From the NCBI GenBank assembly GCA_036741235.1, contig DAINSQ010000210.1, positions 1 through 7,291 of the forward strand: a stretch of 7,291 nucleotides of DNA. The letters run 5' to 3'. Positions 6,022-7,291 of this stretch are shown one piece after another; positions within the stretch are counted from its first letter, which is position 1, and each line of letters opens with the position of its first letter. The notes below the pieces were generated by a model, which was not told where the DNA came from, made no database searches, and worked only from the letters and a program-made list of their open reading frames with translations. Origin of the DNA: JABWBR01 sp036741235. Lineage in GTDB: Bacteria; Bacteroidota; Bacteroidia; Chitinophagales; Saprospiraceae. The position numbers and the translations under genes are program-made.

Positions 6022-6537
6022 TCACTTCGCTTGCTGCGAAATAGAAATGGCGCCGCTTTCGGGGCCGATGGTCATAATAACGGTCACGTTGTCTTTGTTC
6101 CCGTTGACCATGCCGCCTTTGCCGCTTTTAACGATCATTGTCTTGAATCCTTTTACTTTCAGCGAAGCATTGTATTTGTCTAATTCGTATTCCGGCACGC
6201 CTTCATAGCGAATCATCCAGCTTTTGTTGCCGTCGGATTCGCTTCTGGTTATGCCGGTTATCGTGCCTGCCCTAAACTCCGGAACTATATCCGGCGCGTC
6301 TTCGGGCCAATTTTTGCCGGTCGTATTACTGATCTCAATTTTTCCTTCGTCGGTTTCAATGGAGATTTTGTCCTGGTCAATGTCTACATCGGCATTGGTG
6401 TTGCCGCCTTGCTCAATGGCGTTTTCAAGCGCATCTTCCTGCTGTTTTTCCGAAGACCTGCCGCACGATATGGCCGCAACGGCAATCCCTATTAACAGTG
6501 CAGCAAATAACGCCGCCACTTGAAAGTTGTTTTTCAT
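6022..6537 (-). CDS. Small predicted lipoprotein of unknown function (171 aa)
   Basis: Function not recognised. From the ATG at 6537 the protein starts MKNNFQ, has a hydrophobic stretch (about 7-24) and a cysteine at 25 in the context AAISC followed by GRSSEKQQED. That fits a type II signal with a slightly weak lipobox, so the product is probably a periplasmic or outer-membrane lipoprotein. An acidic linker (about 31-55) leads into DKISIETDEGKIEISN (about 56-71), then NWPEDAPDIVPEFRAGTI (about 76-93), and a C-terminal alpha/beta region containing LKVKGFKTMI and VTVIMTIG. The W-P-x-D-x-P then P-x-F-x-x-G-x-I arrangement resembles small lipoprotein domains of the DUF6591 kind; that resemblance is from memory and unverified. 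An in-frame ATG at 6570 would put 11 residues before the signal peptide, so 6537 is preferred. It lies 80 bp downstream of the NUDIX gene on the same strand. Confidence 0.8.
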   Translation of the reverse strand: MKNNFQVAALFAALLIGIAVAAISCGRSSEKQQEDALENAIEQGGNTNADVDIDQDKISIETDEGKIEISNTTGKNWPEDAPDIVPEFRAGTITGITRSESDGNKSWMIRYEGVPEYELDKYNASLKVKGFKTMIVKSGKGGMVNGNKDNVTVIMTIGPESGAISISQQAK

Positions 6538-6617
6538 GGCTAACAGGTTTTTATTGAGATGATACCCCAATTTACACTATGCGGCAATACAATAAAATGA
6601 TAAATGATACCTTCGGC

Positions 6618-7172
6618 CTACAAACCGCCTGAAAAATACCTCATCAAACCGCTTATCGTATGCGGATGCTCAAACTCGCCGGCCAACAGACGCCGGTAGA
6701 CGTCCGCTTCCGGCATGGCAATTACCTCCACTTGCTCGCTGGGATCAAGCTGTTGAAGGGCGCTTTGGACAACGCCTTTCACGCCCCAATGGTGAATATA
6801 ACTGCTCATAAAAACGGGGTTGGAGGCAACCTTGCCCAGGTAATGCCAGTCAGACCCCGTATAGCCGGTTTCCTCCAGCAATTCCCGACGCGCGGCGGCG
6901 CCGTTGTCTTCTCCAAAATCAACTACGCCGCCAGGCAACTCAAGGGTATATGTGCGCGTGCCGAAGCGATATTGACGCACCAGCACAATTTCCCCACCCG
7001 TAGTCACTGCCACAACATTCACCGAATCCGGCGATTCCAGTACGATCATGGTTTCGCTGTGGCCGTTGCGCGGGTTCATCATTTCGTCGAAACGCATCGA
7101 AAATAGCTTGTAATCCGGCCCGGCAGCGCTGCGAAGGCAACGCCACTCGGGGGTATCGCTGTTATTACTCAT
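6618..7172 (-). CDS. NUDIX hydrolase, ADP-ribose pyrophosphatase-like (184 aa)
   Basis: Cytoplasmic Mg-dependent hydrolase of nucleoside diphosphates linked to another moiety. A complete Nudix box G-x5-E-x7-R-E-L-L-E-E-T-G-Y occupies residues 82-104, with all catalytic residues present. Just before it, VRQYRFGTRTYTLELPGG (about 65-82) is the arrangement found in ADP-ribose pyrophosphatases (NudF-type), and the later DPSEQVEV (about 143-150) matches their catalytic-loop region. The N-terminal W-R-C-L-R-S strand also fits that subgroup. Substrate preference for ADP-ribose is inferred, since related sugar-nucleotide hydrolases share these features. The ATG at 7172 is preceded by GGAATAAA, a marginal ribosome-binding sequence. 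The lipoprotein gene follows 80 bp downstream, possibly on the same transcript. Confidence 0.93.
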   Translation of the reverse strand: MSNNSDTPEWRCLRSAAGPDYKLFSMRFDEMMNPRNGHSETMIVLESPDSVNVVAVTTGGEIVLVRQYRFGTRTYTLELPGGVVDFGEDNGAAARRELLEETGYTGSDWHYLGKVASNPVFMSSYIHHWGVKGVVQSALQQLDPSEQVEVIAMPEADVYRRLLAGEFEHPHTISGLMRYFSGGL

Positions 7173-7190
7173 TTTATTCCGAATGAACCA

Positions 7191-7211
7191 TTGGATGTTG
7201 GATGTTATGAG
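7191..7211. repeat. 7-bp tandem repeat (TTGGATG)
   Basis: TTGGATG (7191-7197) and TTGGATG (7198-7204) are identical; TTATGAG (7205-7211) is a degenerate third unit. The repeat lies just upstream of the NUDIX start. Confidence 0.6.
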
Positions 7212-7221
7212 GTATTCTCTG

Positions 7222-7250
7222 TTTATGGGTTTATAAGTTTATAAGTTTAT
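7222..7250. repeat. 8-bp tandem repeat (TTTATAAG)
   Basis: Successive units TTTATGGG (7222), TTTATAAG (7230), TTTATAAG (7238) and truncated TTTAT (7246) run head to tail. It directly follows the 7-bp repeat, in the NUDIX upstream region, where no promoter consensus was found. Confidence 0.65.
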
Positions 7251-7252
7251 GC

Positions 7253-7291
7253 GACTGAAGGGAGTCCCGTACTGACCGAAGGGAAGTCGGG
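7253..7291. repeat. Edge of a GAAGGGA-based repeat, cut by the window end
   Basis: GAAGGGA occurs at 7257 and again at 7278, 21 bp apart, each followed by (A)GTC and then CCCG or GGG. GACT (7253-7256) can pair with AGTC (7263-7266), and TCCC (7265-7268) with GGGA (7281-7284). The element continues beyond the window, so its full form cannot be seen. Confidence 0.4.

Noticed and set aside
6538..6570. ATG at 6570 as the lipoprotein start
   Set aside because: It would place 11 residues before a clear signal-peptide start at 6537.
6538..6617. A separate promoter for the lipoprotein gene (minus-strand TAAATTG)
   Set aside because: It lacks one T of the TAnnTTTG box and has no well-spaced -33 element.

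Overview
The window looks like chromosomal DNA from a member of the Bacteroidota. The protein families fit that phylum, starts lack clear Shine-Dalgarno sequences, and TAnnTTTG-type -7 boxes precede several genes. A placement near Saprospiria/Chitinophagia is my inference from TyrS sequence character and the short intergenic repeats, not something shown. A run of 47 N inside one gene shows this is a draft or metagenome-type assembly. No IS element, CRISPR array, tRNA or rRNA is visible.

Layout, left to right. Bases 1-93 may hold the last 30 codons of a plus-strand gene, followed by a GC-rich hairpin. Bases 183-3040 (minus strand) hold a YceI protein / outer-membrane porin-like beta-barrel / YceI protein cluster. 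Transcription probably enters at the right-hand YceI gene (2456-3040), runs through the barrel gene (982-2397), and meets a strong hairpin terminator at 911-947. The left YceI gene (183-821) appears to have its own weak promoter. A 22-bp dyad upstream of the first gene closely matches a CRP/FNR-family operator, at a spacing compatible with activation. Bases 3241-4536 (minus) encode a LolC/E-type FtsX-domain permease without its ATPase beside it. It is divergent from tyrS (4694-5968, plus). tyrS converges on a minus-strand pair: a NUDIX hydrolase of the ADP-ribose pyrophosphatase type (6618-7172), then a small predicted lipoprotein of unknown function (6022-6537).

Functional picture. The YceI-barrel-YceI cluster is the most coherent unit. 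All three products carry export signals and should act in the periplasm or outer membrane; YceI proteins bind polyisoprenoid-type lipids or quinones. The other genes are housekeeping or poorly characterised.

Non-coding DNA is compact but structured. There are tandem hairpins between the convergent genes, one enclosing the tyrS stop codon in its loop, and short tandem repeats with 7- or 8-bp units at three separate intergenic sites. I see no strong evidence for a wholly new system. The best leads are the CRP/FNR-like operator with the paralogous YceI pair around a porin, the heptamer/octamer intergenic repeats, and a TIGN variant of the HIGH motif in TyrS.
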